From Collinsella sp. 4_8_47FAA (GTDB taxonomy: Bacteria > Actinomycetota > Coriobacteriia > Coriobacteriales > Coriobacteriaceae): a stretch of DNA of 64,000 nt. The stretch lies in assembly GCF_000763055.1 (NCBI RefSeq), contig NZ_KN214137.1:62001-126000 (forward strand), in the 5' to 3' direction. Numbering within the stretch: position 1 is the first letter of the stretch; each line of letters begins with the position of its first letter. The translations under genes and the position numbers were made by a program. Below the pieces are notes generated by a model. It saw nothing but the letters and a program-made list of their open reading frames with translations, was not told where the DNA came from and did not search any database. Positions 27,513 to 39,270 of this stretch are shown here, piece by piece.

Positions 27513-27549
27513 TGAAAAAGCAGGCTGTGAGTAAAACCCACAGCCTGCT
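27513..27549 (-). terminator. Intrinsic terminator of rpsB-tsf
   Basis: AGCAGGCTGTG pairs perfectly with CACAGCCTGCT around a ~9-base loop and is followed on the minus strand by CTTTTTC. It lies 24 bases after the tsf stop. Confidence 0.88.
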
Positions 27550-27572
27550 CATTACCAGCTACAAGAGCTTAT

Positions 27573-28442
27573 TTACTCGCCACGGACCAGACGGTCAAAG
27601 GCAACGACGGTAATGGTGTCGCCGAGCTCCTTGGAGACCTGCTCAGCGTACTTCTTGATGGTGAGGGAGCTGTCCTTGATGAACTCCTGCTCGGTGAGCA
27701 CGGACTGCTTGTAGAACTTCTCCAGACGGCCGACAGCCATCTTCTCCTGGATAGCCTCGGGCTTGCCGGACTCGGCAGCCTGGGCCATGTAGATCTGCTT
27801 CTCGTGCTCGACGGTCTCGGCCGGAACCTGATCGCGGGTAGCGCAGATCGGGGCGACGGCGGCAACCTGAAGGGCAACGTCGTGAGCGAAGGTCTTGAAG
27901 GATTCAGCCTGAGCGGTCTCAGCCTTCTCGAAGGCGAACTCGACGAGGACGCCGATCTTACCACCCATGTGGATGTAAGAAGCGAGCGCGCCGTTCTCAG
28001 CCTTGCGGGCAGCGAAGCGGGAGATCTTCATGTTCTCGCCCATGATGTGAATCATCTCGGTGAGCTCGGAGGAAACGGTCTCCTCGCCCATCGACTTCTC
28101 GAGCAGAGCGTCGACGTCAGCAGGCTCGGTGGTAGCGACAACCTCAGCGACCTTGGAAGCAAAGCCGGTGAACTTGGCGTTAGAGCCAACGAAGTCAGTC
28201 TCGCAGGAGAGCTCGAGCAGAGCGCCGGTCTTGCCATCCTCGGAGACGAACGCGGCGACAGCGCCCTCGTTGGTCTCACGGCCAGCCTTCTTGGCAGCCT
28301 TGGCAAGGCCGTTCTTACGCAGAACGTCGACAGCGGCGTCCATGTCGCCGTCAGCCTCGACGAGAGCCTTCTTGCACTCCATCATCGGGGAGTCGGTCAT
28401 CTCGCGGAGCTGCTTGACCATAGCGGCGGTAATCTGGGCCAT
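27573..28442 (-). CDS. tsf: Elongation factor Ts
   Basis: Guanine nucleotide exchange factor for EF-Tu. The 289-residue protein has the N-terminal UBA-like module (AAMVKQLREMTDSPMMECKK), the exchange motif GALLELSCETDFVGSN and two subdomain repeats of the core. ATG 28442 follows GAAAGGAACCACA; the ORF could extend five codons upstream without support. It is co-transcribed with rpsB. Confidence 0.96.
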   Translation of the reverse strand: MAQITAAMVKQLREMTDSPMMECKKALVEADGDMDAAVDVLRKNGLAKAAKKAGRETNEGAVAAFVSEDGKTGALLELSCETDFVGSNAKFTGFASKVAEVVATTEPADVDALLEKSMGEETVSSELTEMIHIMGENMKISRFAARKAENGALASYIHMGGKIGVLVEFAFEKAETAQAESFKTFAHDVALQVAAVAPICATRDQVPAETVEHEKQIYMAQAAESGKPEAIQEKMAVGRLEKFYKQSVLTEQEFIKDSSLTIKKYAEQVSKELGDTITVVAFDRLVRGE

Positions 28443-28487
28443 TGTGGTTCCTTTCAAAGAGATGAAAAAGAATTAACTAAGACTGAT

Positions 28488-29216
28488 TTACTCGGCCTTG
28501 GGCTCAGCGGCCATCTCGGCCTCGGAGACCTGCTCCTTGCCGGAGCCAGCGAGGCAGGCGTCAGCCATGAGCTCGCACATAAGGGTGACAGCGGAGATAG
28601 CGTCATCGTTGCAGGGGATGCCGTACTCGACCTCGTCGGGATCGGAGTTGGTGTCGATCAGAGCGACGACGGGGATGTTCAGGCGCTGGGCCTCCTTGAT
28701 GGCGTTCTCCTCGCGCTTGGTGTCGATGACGAAGAGAGCCTGGGGCAGACCCTTCATGTCGCGGGCGCCACCGAGGTTGGTCTGGAGCTTGGTGAGCTCC
28801 TTGCCGAGAACAGCCTGCTCCTTCTTAGGCAGAACAGCCATGCGTCCGTCCTCGACCATGGCCTCGAGCTCCTCCATGCGGTTGATGCGGGAGCGGATGG
28901 TGACGAAGTTGGTCAGCATACCGCCGAGCCAACGCTGGTTGATGTAAGGCATGTTGGCGCGCTCAGCAGCGTTCTTGACGGCCTCCTGAGCCTGCTTCTT
29001 GGTGCCGACGAACAGCACGTTGCCACCCTTGGCGACGTTCTTGACGAAGGTGTAGGCCTGGTCGGCGTCGAGGATGGTCTGCTTGAGGTCGAGGATGTAG
29101 ATGCCGTTGCGCTCACCGAAGATGAACGGCTTCATCTTGGGGTTCCAGCGACGGGTCTGGTGACCGAAGTGACAGCCGGCCTCGAGCAGGGTGCGGATAT
29201 TAATCTTGGTAGCCAT
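28488..29216 (-). CDS. rpsB: 30S ribosomal protein S2
   Basis: Small-subunit protein binding late in assembly. The 242-residue product shows [33 protein letters not shown] and [13 protein letters not shown], the standard S2 signatures. ATG follows CAGGAGGTTTAAC. The gene has a strong promoter 140 bases upstream and a ~135-base leader that may carry autoregulatory structure. Confidence 0.97.
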   Translation of the reverse strand: MATKINIRTLLEAGCHFGHQTRRWNPKMKPFIFGERNGIYILDLKQTILDADQAYTFVKNVAKGGNVLFVGTKKQAQEAVKNAAERANMPYINQRWLGGMLTNFVTIRSRINRMEELEAMVEDGRMAVLPKKEQAVLGKELTKLQTNLGGARDMKGLPQALFVIDTKREENAIKEAQRLNIPVVALIDTNSDPDEVEYGIPCNDDAISAVTLMCELMADACLAGSGKEQVSEAEMAAEPKAE

Positions 29217-29350
29217 GTTAAACCTCCTGTGGTTTGCCTCCGCGCGGGGTCATCCTCCAAAACCAACCCGGACATGTGCTACCAAAGCCCGGGCACCACG
29301 GTATGAAGTAGCCGCGCGTGCGTGATAAAAACATGTTGCCGTGAAGCAAC
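29217..29350 (-). promoter_or_regulatory. Long 5' leader of rpsB
   Basis: About 135 bases separate the predicted start site from rpsB. The leader is GC-rich with possible hairpins (for example CCCGGGC and GTCCGGG arms). It contains no supported ORF. S2 leaders are autoregulatory in several bacteria, so this one may be too; that is inference. Confidence 0.35.
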
Positions 29351-29357
29351 CCGATGA

Positions 29358-29386
29358 ATGATAGCAGGAATGCATCTTCCTGCCAA
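29358..29386 (-). promoter_or_regulatory. Promoter of rpsB-tsf
   Basis: TTGGCA and TATCAT are separated by 17 bases, with an extended TGC before the -10. This is the best-matching sigma-70-type promoter in the window. It lies between xerC and rpsB. Confidence 0.72.
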
Positions 29387-29435
29387 CCCGCAATCAAAAC
29401 CACACACCTGAGTGCGGCGCGGGACGTCCCAGCCA

Positions 29436-30356
29436 CTATTCGCCGCGGGGATGGGCTTGAGCCACGGCACGTTTGAGCCGATCGGGCGTGAGGTGCGTGT
29501 AAATCTGCGTCGTGGACAGGCTCGCATGACCCAGCAGCTCTTGAACCGAGCGCAGGTCCGCACCGCCCTCGAGCAAGTCGGTCGCAAAGGTATGGCGCAT
29601 CGCATGCGGGGCAATGTCGGCCGGAATGCCGGCGAGCGTCGCCAGCATATGGAACCGCCGCCTGAGCATGGCGGCACTCATGCGATTGCCGCGCGCCGAT
29701 ATAAGCAGCGGATGCGGTCCGGTAGCGGGGTCACGGCGCTTTGCCTGAGCGAGCAACTCCGGCCTCCCCTCCTCAATATAGAGACGCGTCGCCTCGAGCG
29801 CACGACGATACAGAGGGACGATACGCTCCTTGCTCCCCTTGCCCCAAAGTCGCAGCGTTCGCTCGGACCAACCAATAGACTCCACGTTGAGCGCCGCGAG
29901 CTCCGAGATTCGCGCGCCGGAGGCATAGAGCAACTCAAGCATCGCCGCATCGCGCAGTCCCGCGGGCGTCGAGGTATCAGGCGTCTTGAGCAGCGCCTCA
30001 ACCTGCTGGATCGTAAGGACGCCCGGCAGGTCACGCGGCAGCTTGGGCGATGCGATCGCCGAGACCGCATCGCCCTCGACAATCCCCTCGGCAGCCATCC
30101 AGCGATAGAGTGAGCGAATGGCAGACAGGTGTGCCGCAAGGGTCCGAGCCGCCGCCTGGCCACGCGACAGCTCGGCCAAATAGGAACGAACGGTCCGTAC
30201 GTCGGCGGCGCGAGCGTCGATGCCCTCGCGCTCGCACCAGGCAGCAAAGCGCTCCAGCCTCGAGCCATAGGCCGTCACCGTGTTGGGAGAAAGACCCTCG
30301 ACGCGTGCGATATAGGCGATAAACGAGTCGACGGTGTCGTACAGGTCAAAGACTAT
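29436..30356 (-). CDS. xerC: Tyrosine recombinase XerC, probable AUA start
   Basis: Site-specific recombinase, most likely for chromosome-dimer resolution at dif. The catalytic domain is intact: Arg in GARISELAAL, Lys in GKGSKERIVPL, HAMRHTFATDL, the LGHASLSTTQIYTH segment with His and nucleophile Tyr. The first ordinary start codon is GTG 30278, but the frame upstream encodes the missing first helix of the SAM-like domain (DSFIAYIARVEGLSPNT). Extending to an ATA at 30356 gives 306 residues, normal for XerC. That ATA overlaps the trmFO stop (ATAG) with GGAGG nine bases ahead. The AUA start is inference. Confidence 0.85.
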   Translation of the reverse strand: MVFDLYDTVDSFIAYIARVEGLSPNTVTAYGSRLERFAAWCEREGIDARAADVRTVRSYLAELSRGQAAARTLAAHLSAIRSLYRWMAAEGIVEGDAVSAIASPKLPRDLPGVLTIQQVEALLKTPDTSTPAGLRDAAMLELLYASGARISELAALNVESIGWSERTLRLWGKGSKERIVPLYRRALEATRLYIEEGRPELLAQAKRRDPATGPHPLLISARGNRMSAAMLRRRFHMLATLAGIPADIAPHAMRHTFATDLLEGGADLRSVQELLGHASLSTTQIYTHLTPDRLKRAVAQAHPRGE

Positions 30357-31690
30357 GACCGGTCGCCTCCAAACAAGTCGGAACGCGTGGCCAAGTAGGC
30401 ATCGAGGGCCTCGAGCGCACGGTCCGCATAGGCCTGGTAGCGGTCGCGCTTGCTGCGGCGCTTACCATCCTCGAGTGGCGGCACCAGGCCAAAGTTGACA
30501 TGCATGGGCTGATAGCCCACGGTGGCAGGATCGGTCGCATAGCCCACGAGCGCACCCAGGGCACCCACACGCGGCAACTCGACGCCCGCGGCACCGATAG
30601 CCTCGGCATAGGTGTTGAGCGCCGCGAGCAGACCTGTCGCCACGGCTTCCATGTATCCCTCGGTACCGGTGATCTGACCGGCCAGACGCACGCCGGTACC
30701 GGGCACGGCAAAGGTGCCATCGAGCACGTGCGGGGCGTCGACAAAGGTATTGCGGTGCATGACACCGTAGCGGAAGAACTCAGCGTTCTCCAGGCCCGGC
30801 ACCATATGGAAGACGCGCTTCTGCTCGCCAAAGGTCAAGTTGGTCTGGAAGCCCACCAGGTTATAGGCGGTCTTCTCCTTGTTCTCGGCACGCAGCTGAA
30901 TCGCCGCCCAGGGGCGACGTCCGGTACGCGGGTCGGTGAGGCCGACGGGCTTCATGGCGCCAAAGCGAATGGCGTCCTTGCCGGTGCGCGCAACTTCCTC
31001 GGCAGGCTGGCAAGCCTGGAACAGATCGCCGCCCTCAAAGTCTTTGAGCACCACGCGGTCGGCCGTGGTAAGCACCTCGATAAAGGCCTCGTACTCCTCC
31101 TTATTGAGCGGAGCGTTGAGATAGTCGCCGCCCCCCTGCTCCTCGTAGCGCGACTGCGAGAACAGCACGTCCATATCGAGCGTGGAGGCATCGACGATCG
31201 GCGCCGCCGCATCAAAGAATGCCAGGGCATCGCCACCGACGAGCTTCATAACCTCTTCGCTCAGCGCCGGTGAACACAGCGGGCCCGCGGCAATGACCAC
31301 GTGACCCTCGGGAATCTGCGTGACCTCGCCGCGCACGACCTCGATATTGGGACGAGCGGCAACCTCGGCCTCGACAAGCTCGGAAAACTTGACGCGGTCG
31401 ACCGCCAGGGCACCGCCGGCGGGAACAGCTGCGCGATGGGCGCAATCGAGCAGGACTGAACCCATGCGCTCAAGCTCGGCCTTCAGCAAACCAGCCGCGG
31501 AATCCGGACGGGTCGACTTAAACGAATTCGAGCAGACGAGCTCTGCCAGGTGATCGGTATGGTGAGCCGGGGAGCTCACCTGGGGGCGCATCTCGCACAG
31601 CTTTACGGCAAAACCGCGATCTGCCAGCTGGATCGCGCACTCCGAACCCGCCAGACCGCCACCGATAACTGTCACCTGATCGAACTGCAT
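30353..31690 (-). CDS. trmFO: Methylenetetrahydrofolate-tRNA-(uracil-5-)-methyltransferase TrmFO
   Basis: FAD- and folate-dependent enzyme that forms m5U54 (ribothymidine) in tRNA. The 445-residue protein starts MQFDQVTVIGGGLAGSECA with a GxGxxG FAD motif, followed by CEMRP, HLAELVCSNSFKS and a QIRAENKEKTAYNLVGFQTN-like region seen as IQLRAENKEKTAYNL. ATG 31690 is seven bases from AAAGGTG. It lies between dprA and xerC, a conserved order. Confidence 0.96.
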   Translation of the reverse strand: MQFDQVTVIGGGLAGSECAIQLADRGFAVKLCEMRPQVSSPAHHTDHLAELVCSNSFKSTRPDSAAGLLKAELERMGSVLLDCAHRAAVPAGGALAVDRVKFSELVEAEVAARPNIEVVRGEVTQIPEGHVVIAAGPLCSPALSEEVMKLVGGDALAFFDAAAPIVDASTLDMDVLFSQSRYEEQGGGDYLNAPLNKEEYEAFIEVLTTADRVVLKDFEGGDLFQACQPAEEVARTGKDAIRFGAMKPVGLTDPRTGRRPWAAIQLRAENKEKTAYNLVGFQTNLTFGEQKRVFHMVPGLENAEFFRYGVMHRNTFVDAPHVLDGTFAVPGTGVRLAGQITGTEGYMEAVATGLLAALNTYAEAIGAAGVELPRVGALGALVGYATDPATVGYQPMHVNFGLVPPLEDGKRRSKRDRYQAYADRALEALDAYLATRSDLFGGDRS

Positions 31691-31704
31691 CTGCAAACAC
31701 CTTT

Positions 31705-32640
31705 CTAATTGACACGTTTTCCATTGTGACCGAAGGGTGTCTGGGCGTGAAGGGCAAACTTGGAGGGCGCATACCTTCCATCCATCATGCGCTCGATAAG
31801 ACCCTCGAGTTCAAGCGAACCCAAGAGTTTGAGTACGCCGACAGCATCGAGCGAGACGAGCGCCGCGATGTCGTCGACCTTGAGCGGAGAGGCGATGAGC
31901 GCATGCATCACGGTCTGCTGCGTTGGATCCAGGTCGGCAATACCGGGAGCATCGGGGCGCGAGTAGCGCAGGGTTCCGTAGATGCGTGAGATAGCCATCT
32001 CGATAGATTCCTCGTCGACGATGCAGCAGGCACCGTTCGCAATGAGGTAATTCGTGCCACGCGACTCGGGCGATAGGATCGACCCCGGCACGGCAAGAAG
32101 TTCGCGCCCCAAATCCATAGCAGCCTCGGCTGTAGAAAACGTCCCAGAAGGCATACCCGCCTCGGATACAAAGAGGGCTTGCGACAGGGCCGCGATCACG
32201 CGATTGCGGCGCGGAAAGGCGAACTTGCGCGGACCCATGCCCCACGGAGAGATCGACACGACCGCGCCGCCCGTATCAAGCGTGCGAGTAATAAGCCCCG
32301 CGCTCGAACGCGGGTAGACCACGTCGGCGCCCGTCCCCAGCACCGCGACGTGTTTGCCGCCGGCGTTGACCGCAGCCCAACCCGAGGCCTGGTCACAACC
32401 GACCGCGCCGCCCGAAACAACCGTCACCCCCGCATCAACCGCTACTTTTGCCGCAAGCTCTGCCACGGCAAGACCATACGGCGAGGCCTTGCGCGCGCCG
32501 ATGATGGAGAGCGCGGGCGTCGAAAGCACCTCGGGGTTGCCGCGCACATAAAGCGTCTGGGGTACATCAGAAAGCTCCAAAACGGTCTCGGGATACAACG
32601 CATCACCTGGATGCAGCTCGAAGGTCCCCTCGGCCATCAT
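31705..32640 (-). CDS. dprA: DNA-processing protein DprA
   Basis: Binds incoming single-stranded DNA during transformation and loads RecA. The 311-residue protein has the Rossmann-like core (SIIGARKASPYGLAVAELAA, VVSGGAVGCDQASGWAA, GTGADVVYPRSS) and ELLAVPGSILSPESRGTNYLI. A C-terminal winged-helix (QTVMHALIASPLKVDDIAAL) follows. The N-terminal SAM domain is minimal or absent. Its ATG overlaps the comM stop (ATGA). It belongs to yraN-comM-dprA-trmFO-xerC, preceded by the proposed competence box. Confidence 0.94.
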   Translation of the reverse strand: MMAEGTFELHPGDALYPETVLELSDVPQTLYVRGNPEVLSTPALSIIGARKASPYGLAVAELAAKVAVDAGVTVVSGGAVGCDQASGWAAVNAGGKHVAVLGTGADVVYPRSSAGLITRTLDTGGAVVSISPWGMGPRKFAFPRRNRVIAALSQALFVSEAGMPSGTFSTAEAAMDLGRELLAVPGSILSPESRGTNYLIANGACCIVDEESIEMAISRIYGTLRYSRPDAPGIADLDPTQQTVMHALIASPLKVDDIAALVSLDAVGVLKLLGSLELEGLIERMMDGRYAPSKFALHAQTPFGHNGKRVN

Positions 32641-34160
32641 TGGTCCCTCCTTCCCTGGTACATCGCCGCCTCGAGCACGTGGTCCTGCGTCACTTGCTCG
32701 CTCTCGGCGACATCTGCGATCGTACGCGCAATGCGAACCAGGCGCACGATGCCACGCCCTGTGAGATGCGTGCGTTTGGATAGGCCGAGTACGCATTTCT
32801 CGGCAGCATCATCAAGCTCAAAGGTCGAAACGACGCCGTCAATGGACCGCGTCTCGTCATCCTCGGCCTCGGCATCTGCATCGTCCATACGGGATTCGCG
32901 CCAAGCGCGAAAAGCGCGACCGCGCACAACGTAGTCACGTAACTCGGCCGACGACATACCCTCTGCGCCCTCGATAATCACTTGAGGGTCGGGACGGGTC
33001 ACATCGATCATCATGTCGATACGGTCGGCCAAAGGACCGCGCAGTTTAGACCGATAGCGCTCGACCATCGCCGCCGAGCAGCGACACGGTACCTCGCGAT
33101 CGCCCAAAAAGCCGCAGGGGCAGGGATTGCTCGCAGCCAGCAGCTGAAAGCGCGACGGGAAGGTAAAAGCCCCATCGACGCGTACGATCCTCACGTAGCC
33201 GCGCTCGATGGGCTGACGCAGCGTCTGCAGCACGCCAGTGGGAAACTCGGCAAGCTCGTCCAAAAAGAGCACGCCGCCATGAGCAAGGCTGATCTCACCT
33301 GGGTGCACCGGGCGTCCTCCGCCAATGAGGCCCGCCGTTGAAATACTGTGATGGGGACTGCGGAAGGGCCGGTGCCCCGCCAACAAGCCATCAATGTTCT
33401 CACCCAAAACCGAATGGATGCACAGCGCCTCCTGTTGATCCTCAACGGAAAGCTCGGGCAGGATGCCGGTCATACGACGCGCGAGCATCGTCTTGCCCGA
33501 TCCCGGGGACCCGATCATGAGCAAGCCGAGTTCTCCTGCCGCCGCAAGCGCCATGCCGCGTTTAGCGACTTCCTGCCCCAGTACGTCGGCATAGTCGAGC
33601 TCAGGCTCAAAGGTCGCCTCGACGCCCTCAGAATCCAGGTAGTGCCGCGCGGCATCGCCCATACCATGAGCAAGCTGAGACAAATGATCGATAAATCCGC
33701 AGTCAACGCCAGCAAGCGGCACATGCTGGTCGGACCTGCCGGCGATAAAAGACAGCCCCATGTCGCGAGCCAGCAGCTGAAACGCCACCTCGCCCTTGAC
33801 GGGAAGCACCGTACCGTCCAGACCAAGCTCACCTGCGATAAGGCAGCGATCGAGGTTGTCACGGGGAATCTGCCCATCGGCCGCTAGAACCGCGATGGCG
33901 ATGGGCAGGTCAAAGCCGCTACCGGTCTTGCGGATATCGCCGGGTGCCAGGTTAACGGTAATGCCCGAGCGCGGGATCTCGAACCCGGCGGAGCGCATCG
34001 CGCAGCGAATACGACCGCGTGACTCCATCACCTCCATACTCGGAATGCCGAGCATCTGGATGCCCGGAACGCCACCGGCAAGCGAGACCTCGACCGTGAC
34101 GTGAATCGCCTCGACGCCGCGGATGCAGGCCGCGTGAACGGCAAACGTCTCGAACGCCAT
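32637..34160 (-). CDS. comM: ComM-type Mg-chelatase-like AAA+ ATPase
   Basis: Hexameric helicase that promotes branch migration during natural transformation in other species. The 507-residue protein has the N-terminal Lon-like fold (VHVTVEVSLAGGVPGIQMLG-type segment), Walker A GSPGSGKTMLARR near residue 215, Walker B VLFLDELAEF, a zinc-like CPCGFLGDREVPCRCS segment and a C-terminal helical domain. The ATG overlaps the yraN stop (TGATG). It is coupled with dprA downstream. Confidence 0.93.
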   Translation of the reverse strand: MAFETFAVHAACIRGVEAIHVTVEVSLAGGVPGIQMLGIPSMEVMESRGRIRCAMRSAGFEIPRSGITVNLAPGDIRKTGSGFDLPIAIAVLAADGQIPRDNLDRCLIAGELGLDGTVLPVKGEVAFQLLARDMGLSFIAGRSDQHVPLAGVDCGFIDHLSQLAHGMGDAARHYLDSEGVEATFEPELDYADVLGQEVAKRGMALAAAGELGLLMIGSPGSGKTMLARRMTGILPELSVEDQQEALCIHSVLGENIDGLLAGHRPFRSPHHSISTAGLIGGGRPVHPGEISLAHGGVLFLDELAEFPTGVLQTLRQPIERGYVRIVRVDGAFTFPSRFQLLAASNPCPCGFLGDREVPCRCSAAMVERYRSKLRGPLADRIDMMIDVTRPDPQVIIEGAEGMSSAELRDYVVRGRAFRAWRESRMDDADAEAEDDETRSIDGVVSTFELDDAAEKCVLGLSKRTHLTGRGIVRLVRIARTIADVAESEQVTQDHVLEAAMYQGRRDQ

Positions 34161-34645
34161 CACGACACCTGCCAATCGAACGCGTTGTACTGGTGCTCGA
34201 TCTCGGCGATATGTCCGCCGCGAATGGTGACGCCCACGGCATCGAAGCGAATCGCCTTGAGCGGATAATGCTCCATGAGATAGCAACTTGCGATGCGGCG
34301 GTAGCGGCGTTGCTTTTGGGCGTCCACGGCCTCCTCGGGAAAGACCCGCGTGCTGCAATCCAGTGCGACGCGTCTGGTCTTGACCTCGGCCATCACCACG
34401 ACATCGTCAAGCTCATCGAGCAGCACCAGATCGGCTTCGCCCTCGGTGCAACGATAACCCTGCTCCAGCAAGGTGTAGCCGCGCTCGTTAAAGTAGTCGA
34501 TGGTGATCAGCTCGCCCAGCATGCCCAGCTCACGGGGACTGAGTCCCTTGATAAACTCGGGCGTCATCGCCCCGCAGTCGAGCTCGCCGTTTTCCCAACG
34601 CTCCTTGAGCTGCTGCGTCTTGCTCTTTTTGCTTGCGGCACTCAT
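34160..34645 (-). CDS. YraN/UPF0102 family nuclease-fold protein
   Basis: Small restriction-endonuclease-fold protein commonly next to comM/dprA or rnhB; function not settled. The 161-residue product has a 36-residue charged N-terminal extension, then LGMLGELITIDYFNERGYTL, the predicted metal motif GEADLVLLDELDDVVVMAEVKTR (Glu-Asp-ExK) and a C-terminal RFDAVGVTI strand. ATG 34645 follows GGAAAGGAGACCCC. It is the first gene of the comM-dprA operon. An association with DNA processing is plausible from context only. Confidence 0.88.
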   Translation of the reverse strand: MSAASKKSKTQQLKERWENGELDCGAMTPEFIKGLSPRELGMLGELITIDYFNERGYTLLEQGYRCTEGEADLVLLDELDDVVVMAEVKTRRVALDCSTRVFPEEAVDAQKQRRYRRIASCYLMEHYPLKAIRFDAVGVTIRGGHIAEIEHQYNAFDWQVS

Positions 34646-34716
34646 GGGGTCTCCTTTCCCGCACACTGCATTGCCCCGATGATGAGGGCACCTTTCATGC
34701 GGGTAAGTACAGGAAG

Positions 34717-34736
34717 CAAACCAAAAGCTGACCAAA
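34717..34736 (-). promoter_or_regulatory. Candidate competence-regulon box, copy 2
   Basis: TTTGGTCAGCTTTTGGTTTG on the minus strand, identical over 20 bases to the copy at 6167-6186. It lies 72 bp upstream of the yraN start, just after the rnhB terminator, so it must belong to the yraN-comM-dprA operon. The flanks of the two copies differ, arguing that the 20 bases are a functional unit rather than a duplicated segment. Confidence 0.6.
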
Positions 34737-34744
34737 TGCCGTCA

Positions 34745-34784
34745 AAAAACGGGCCGTACGCAGCAATGGTGTTGCATACGGCCC
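34745..34784 (-). terminator. Intrinsic terminator of rnhB
   Basis: GGGCCGTACGCA and TGCATACGGCCC form a 12-bp stem around a 10-base loop, followed by GTTTTTTG on the minus strand. It lies about 50 bases after the rnhB stop. Confidence 0.88.
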
Positions 34785-34834
34785 GCTACCAGCAGGTTTA
34801 TAAAACCCCAGAGGTCCCTGTCTCCACAATTGGC

Positions 34835-35623
34835 CTAGAAAAGGCGCTCAGTCTGCAGAAAGTTTCCGCAAAAGCTCACGCGGTGCAGCGGACAAAGTCC
34901 ATGTTTGCGAATGGCCTCGATATGCTCGGGGCTTGCATAGCCCTTCGACTCGGCCAGATGGTACTCGGGGTACTCGGCGTCGTACTCGACCATCATCTCG
35001 TCACGCGTGACCTTGGCCATGATGGACGCCGCGGCGATACAGGCGATCTTGGCATCGCCCTTCACCACGTCGCGCTCATTGGGAACGGCGCCCAAGGGGT
35101 TGCCATCCATGAGGACGCAGTCGGGTTCAAGTCCCGTATCGGCCACGGCGCCCGCGACGGCAACGCGGATGGCGCGGGCCATACCCATCTCATCGATATC
35201 CTTAGGCGCGATATGGCAAAAACCAATCGCCGTCGCCACCTCGGCAATCTTCACAGAGAGCAGCTCGCGGCGCGCCGGCGTGAGCTTTTTGGAATCGTTG
35301 ATGCCCCAGACGCGCGGCTCCATGGGAAGGCACACGGCACACACGGTTAAGGGACCCGCTACCGAGCCACGGCCCACCTCGTCGACACCAACGACCACCC
35401 CATCGCCGCCAAGCTCATGCATAAGCTCGTACATGCCATTGACGCGCTCGCGCTCGGCAACCTCTTTGGCATGGCGTTTGAGGGCGCGTTCACAAGCCTT
35501 GATCACCTGCTGGCGCGGGTCCTCGCGATAATGCTCCACGAGGGCGGGGATCTCCTCAAACGTTGCGCTCGCCAGCTCTCCGGCAACCTGCGATGCCGAA
35601 ACCGAGCTCGTCATATTGGCCAT
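34835..35623 (-). CDS. rnhB: Ribonuclease HII
   Basis: Cleaves RNA in RNA/DNA hybrids and single ribonucleotides in DNA. The 262-residue protein has a ~75-residue N-terminal extension like the Bacillus enzyme, then the active-site strand VVVGVDEVGRGSVAGP, NDSKKLTPARRE, and VKGDAKIACIAAASIMAKV with the conserved acidic residues, ending in HGLCPLHRVSF. ATG 35623 follows AAGGAGGGCCTGGT; a frame start six codons upstream is less likely. It lies downstream of rplS after a terminator. Confidence 0.94.
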   Translation of the reverse strand: MANMTSSVSASQVAGELASATFEEIPALVEHYREDPRQQVIKACERALKRHAKEVAERERVNGMYELMHELGGDGVVVGVDEVGRGSVAGPLTVCAVCLPMEPRVWGINDSKKLTPARRELLSVKIAEVATAIGFCHIAPKDIDEMGMARAIRVAVAGAVADTGLEPDCVLMDGNPLGAVPNERDVVKGDAKIACIAAASIMAKVTRDEMMVEYDAEYPEYHLAESKGYASPEHIEAIRKHGLCPLHRVSFCGNFLQTERLF

Positions 35624-35651
35624 ACCAGGCCCTCCTTGCATGCAAATCAGA

Positions 35652-35682
35652 TAAAAAGAAGGGCCACCCGAAGGTGACCCTT
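35652..35682 (-). terminator. Intrinsic terminator of rplS with UUCG loop
   Basis: The minus strand reads AAGGGTCACC-TTCG-GGTGGCCCTT followed by CTTTTTATC. The extra-stable UUCG tetraloop and T tract make this a clear terminator, 34 bases after the rplS stop. Confidence 0.9.
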
Positions 35683-35716
35683 ACGTCCAAACGAGTGGAC
35701 AGACGCTGCGATCTTC

Positions 35717-36058
35717 TTAGCGCTTCTCGGGGATGCGAGCAGCCTTGCCCACCTTGTCGCGGAGGTAGTACAGCTTGGCGCGACGGACGCGACCATGACG
35801 AACGACCTCGAGCTTGGCGATCTTGGGGCTGTGAAGCGGGAAGGTACGCTCAACACCGACACCGAAGGACATCTTGCGGACGGTGAAGGTCTCGCGGGCA
35901 CCGGCGCCGGCCATGCGGATGACGTCGCCCTGGAAGACCTGGATGCGCTCGCGGTCGCCTTCCTTAATGCGGTAGTGAACCTTGACGTTGTCGGCGACGC
36001 GAACCTGAGGAATATCCTCGCGGATCTGCTGACGCTCGATTGCGCGGATGTAATCCAT
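35717..36058 (-). CDS. rplS: 50S ribosomal protein L19
   Basis: Large-subunit protein at the 30S-50S interface. The 113-residue product starts [20 protein letters not shown] and has [18 protein letters not shown] and [16 protein letters not shown], standard for L19. ATG 36058 follows AAGGAATTGCAC; TTG 36064 would overlap that region. It is monocistronic here, away from trmD, with its own promoter and terminator. Confidence 0.96.
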   Translation of the reverse strand: MDYIRAIERQQIREDIPQVRVADNVKVHYRIKEGDRERIQVFQGDVIRMAGAGARETFTVRKMSFGVGVERTFPLHSPKIAKLEVVRHGRVRRAKLYYLRDKVGKAARIPEKR

Positions 36059-36127
36059 GTGCAATTCCTTACTCTTCTAGAGGTGCCGTACCACTCTGGC
36101 CGGCACGTAGTTGAACAAACGTATTCG

Positions 36128-36155
36128 AGTATACACGCGCGGGTTTCTGCTGCAA
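36128..36155 (-). promoter_or_regulatory. Promoter of rplS
   Basis: TTGCAG and TATACT spaced by 16 bases on the minus strand, about 70 bases upstream of rplS. Confidence 0.55.
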
Positions 36156-36201
36156 GAACAATTTTTTACGCAGACAAAAAGACAAAACCCGCACATGATA
36201 A

Positions 36202-36229
36202 CCGTCCGCCTCACGAATGAGACGGACGG
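36202..36229 (-). terminator. Terminator of ppdK
   Basis: CCGTCCGTCTCA-TTCG-TGAGGCGGACGG on the minus strand forms a 12-bp stem with a UUCG loop, about 40 bases after the ppdK stop. The tail TTATCATG is only weakly T-rich. Confidence 0.65.
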
Positions 36230-36270
36230 CATGAAGGGGGGGGCTACGTTAGGCGTCTGAACCCAAAACG

Positions 36271-39021
<2,751 letters not shown>

Positions 39022-39097
39022 GATACTTCCCCTTCCATGCACTTACGCGCACGACCGTGGTAACGAATCGACCCGCCAGATGCGGGCCGTGAGGGAA

Positions 39098-39103
39098 CTA
39101 TAC
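39098..39103 (-). promoter_or_regulatory. Putative -10 element of ppdK
   Basis: TATAGT on the minus strand lies 77 bases upstream of the ppdK start; TTAAGC at 17-base spacing is a weak -35. The 249-base gap between ppdK and the regulator gene holds no other recognised feature. Confidence 0.4.
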
Positions 39104-39270
39104 GGCGGGTTTTGAGCAGGCTTAAGCAGAGGATGCGCGGTTTGGTAAACGTGCTAAAACTGGCGGTAAACGGTAGGTAAAGGTGGTTACATTATGAAGA
39201 TACCACTGTAAGAACGTGCAGGTCAGATGCGATATTTTTGCTAAATCGCTTTATCAAAATGCTGCTACTA

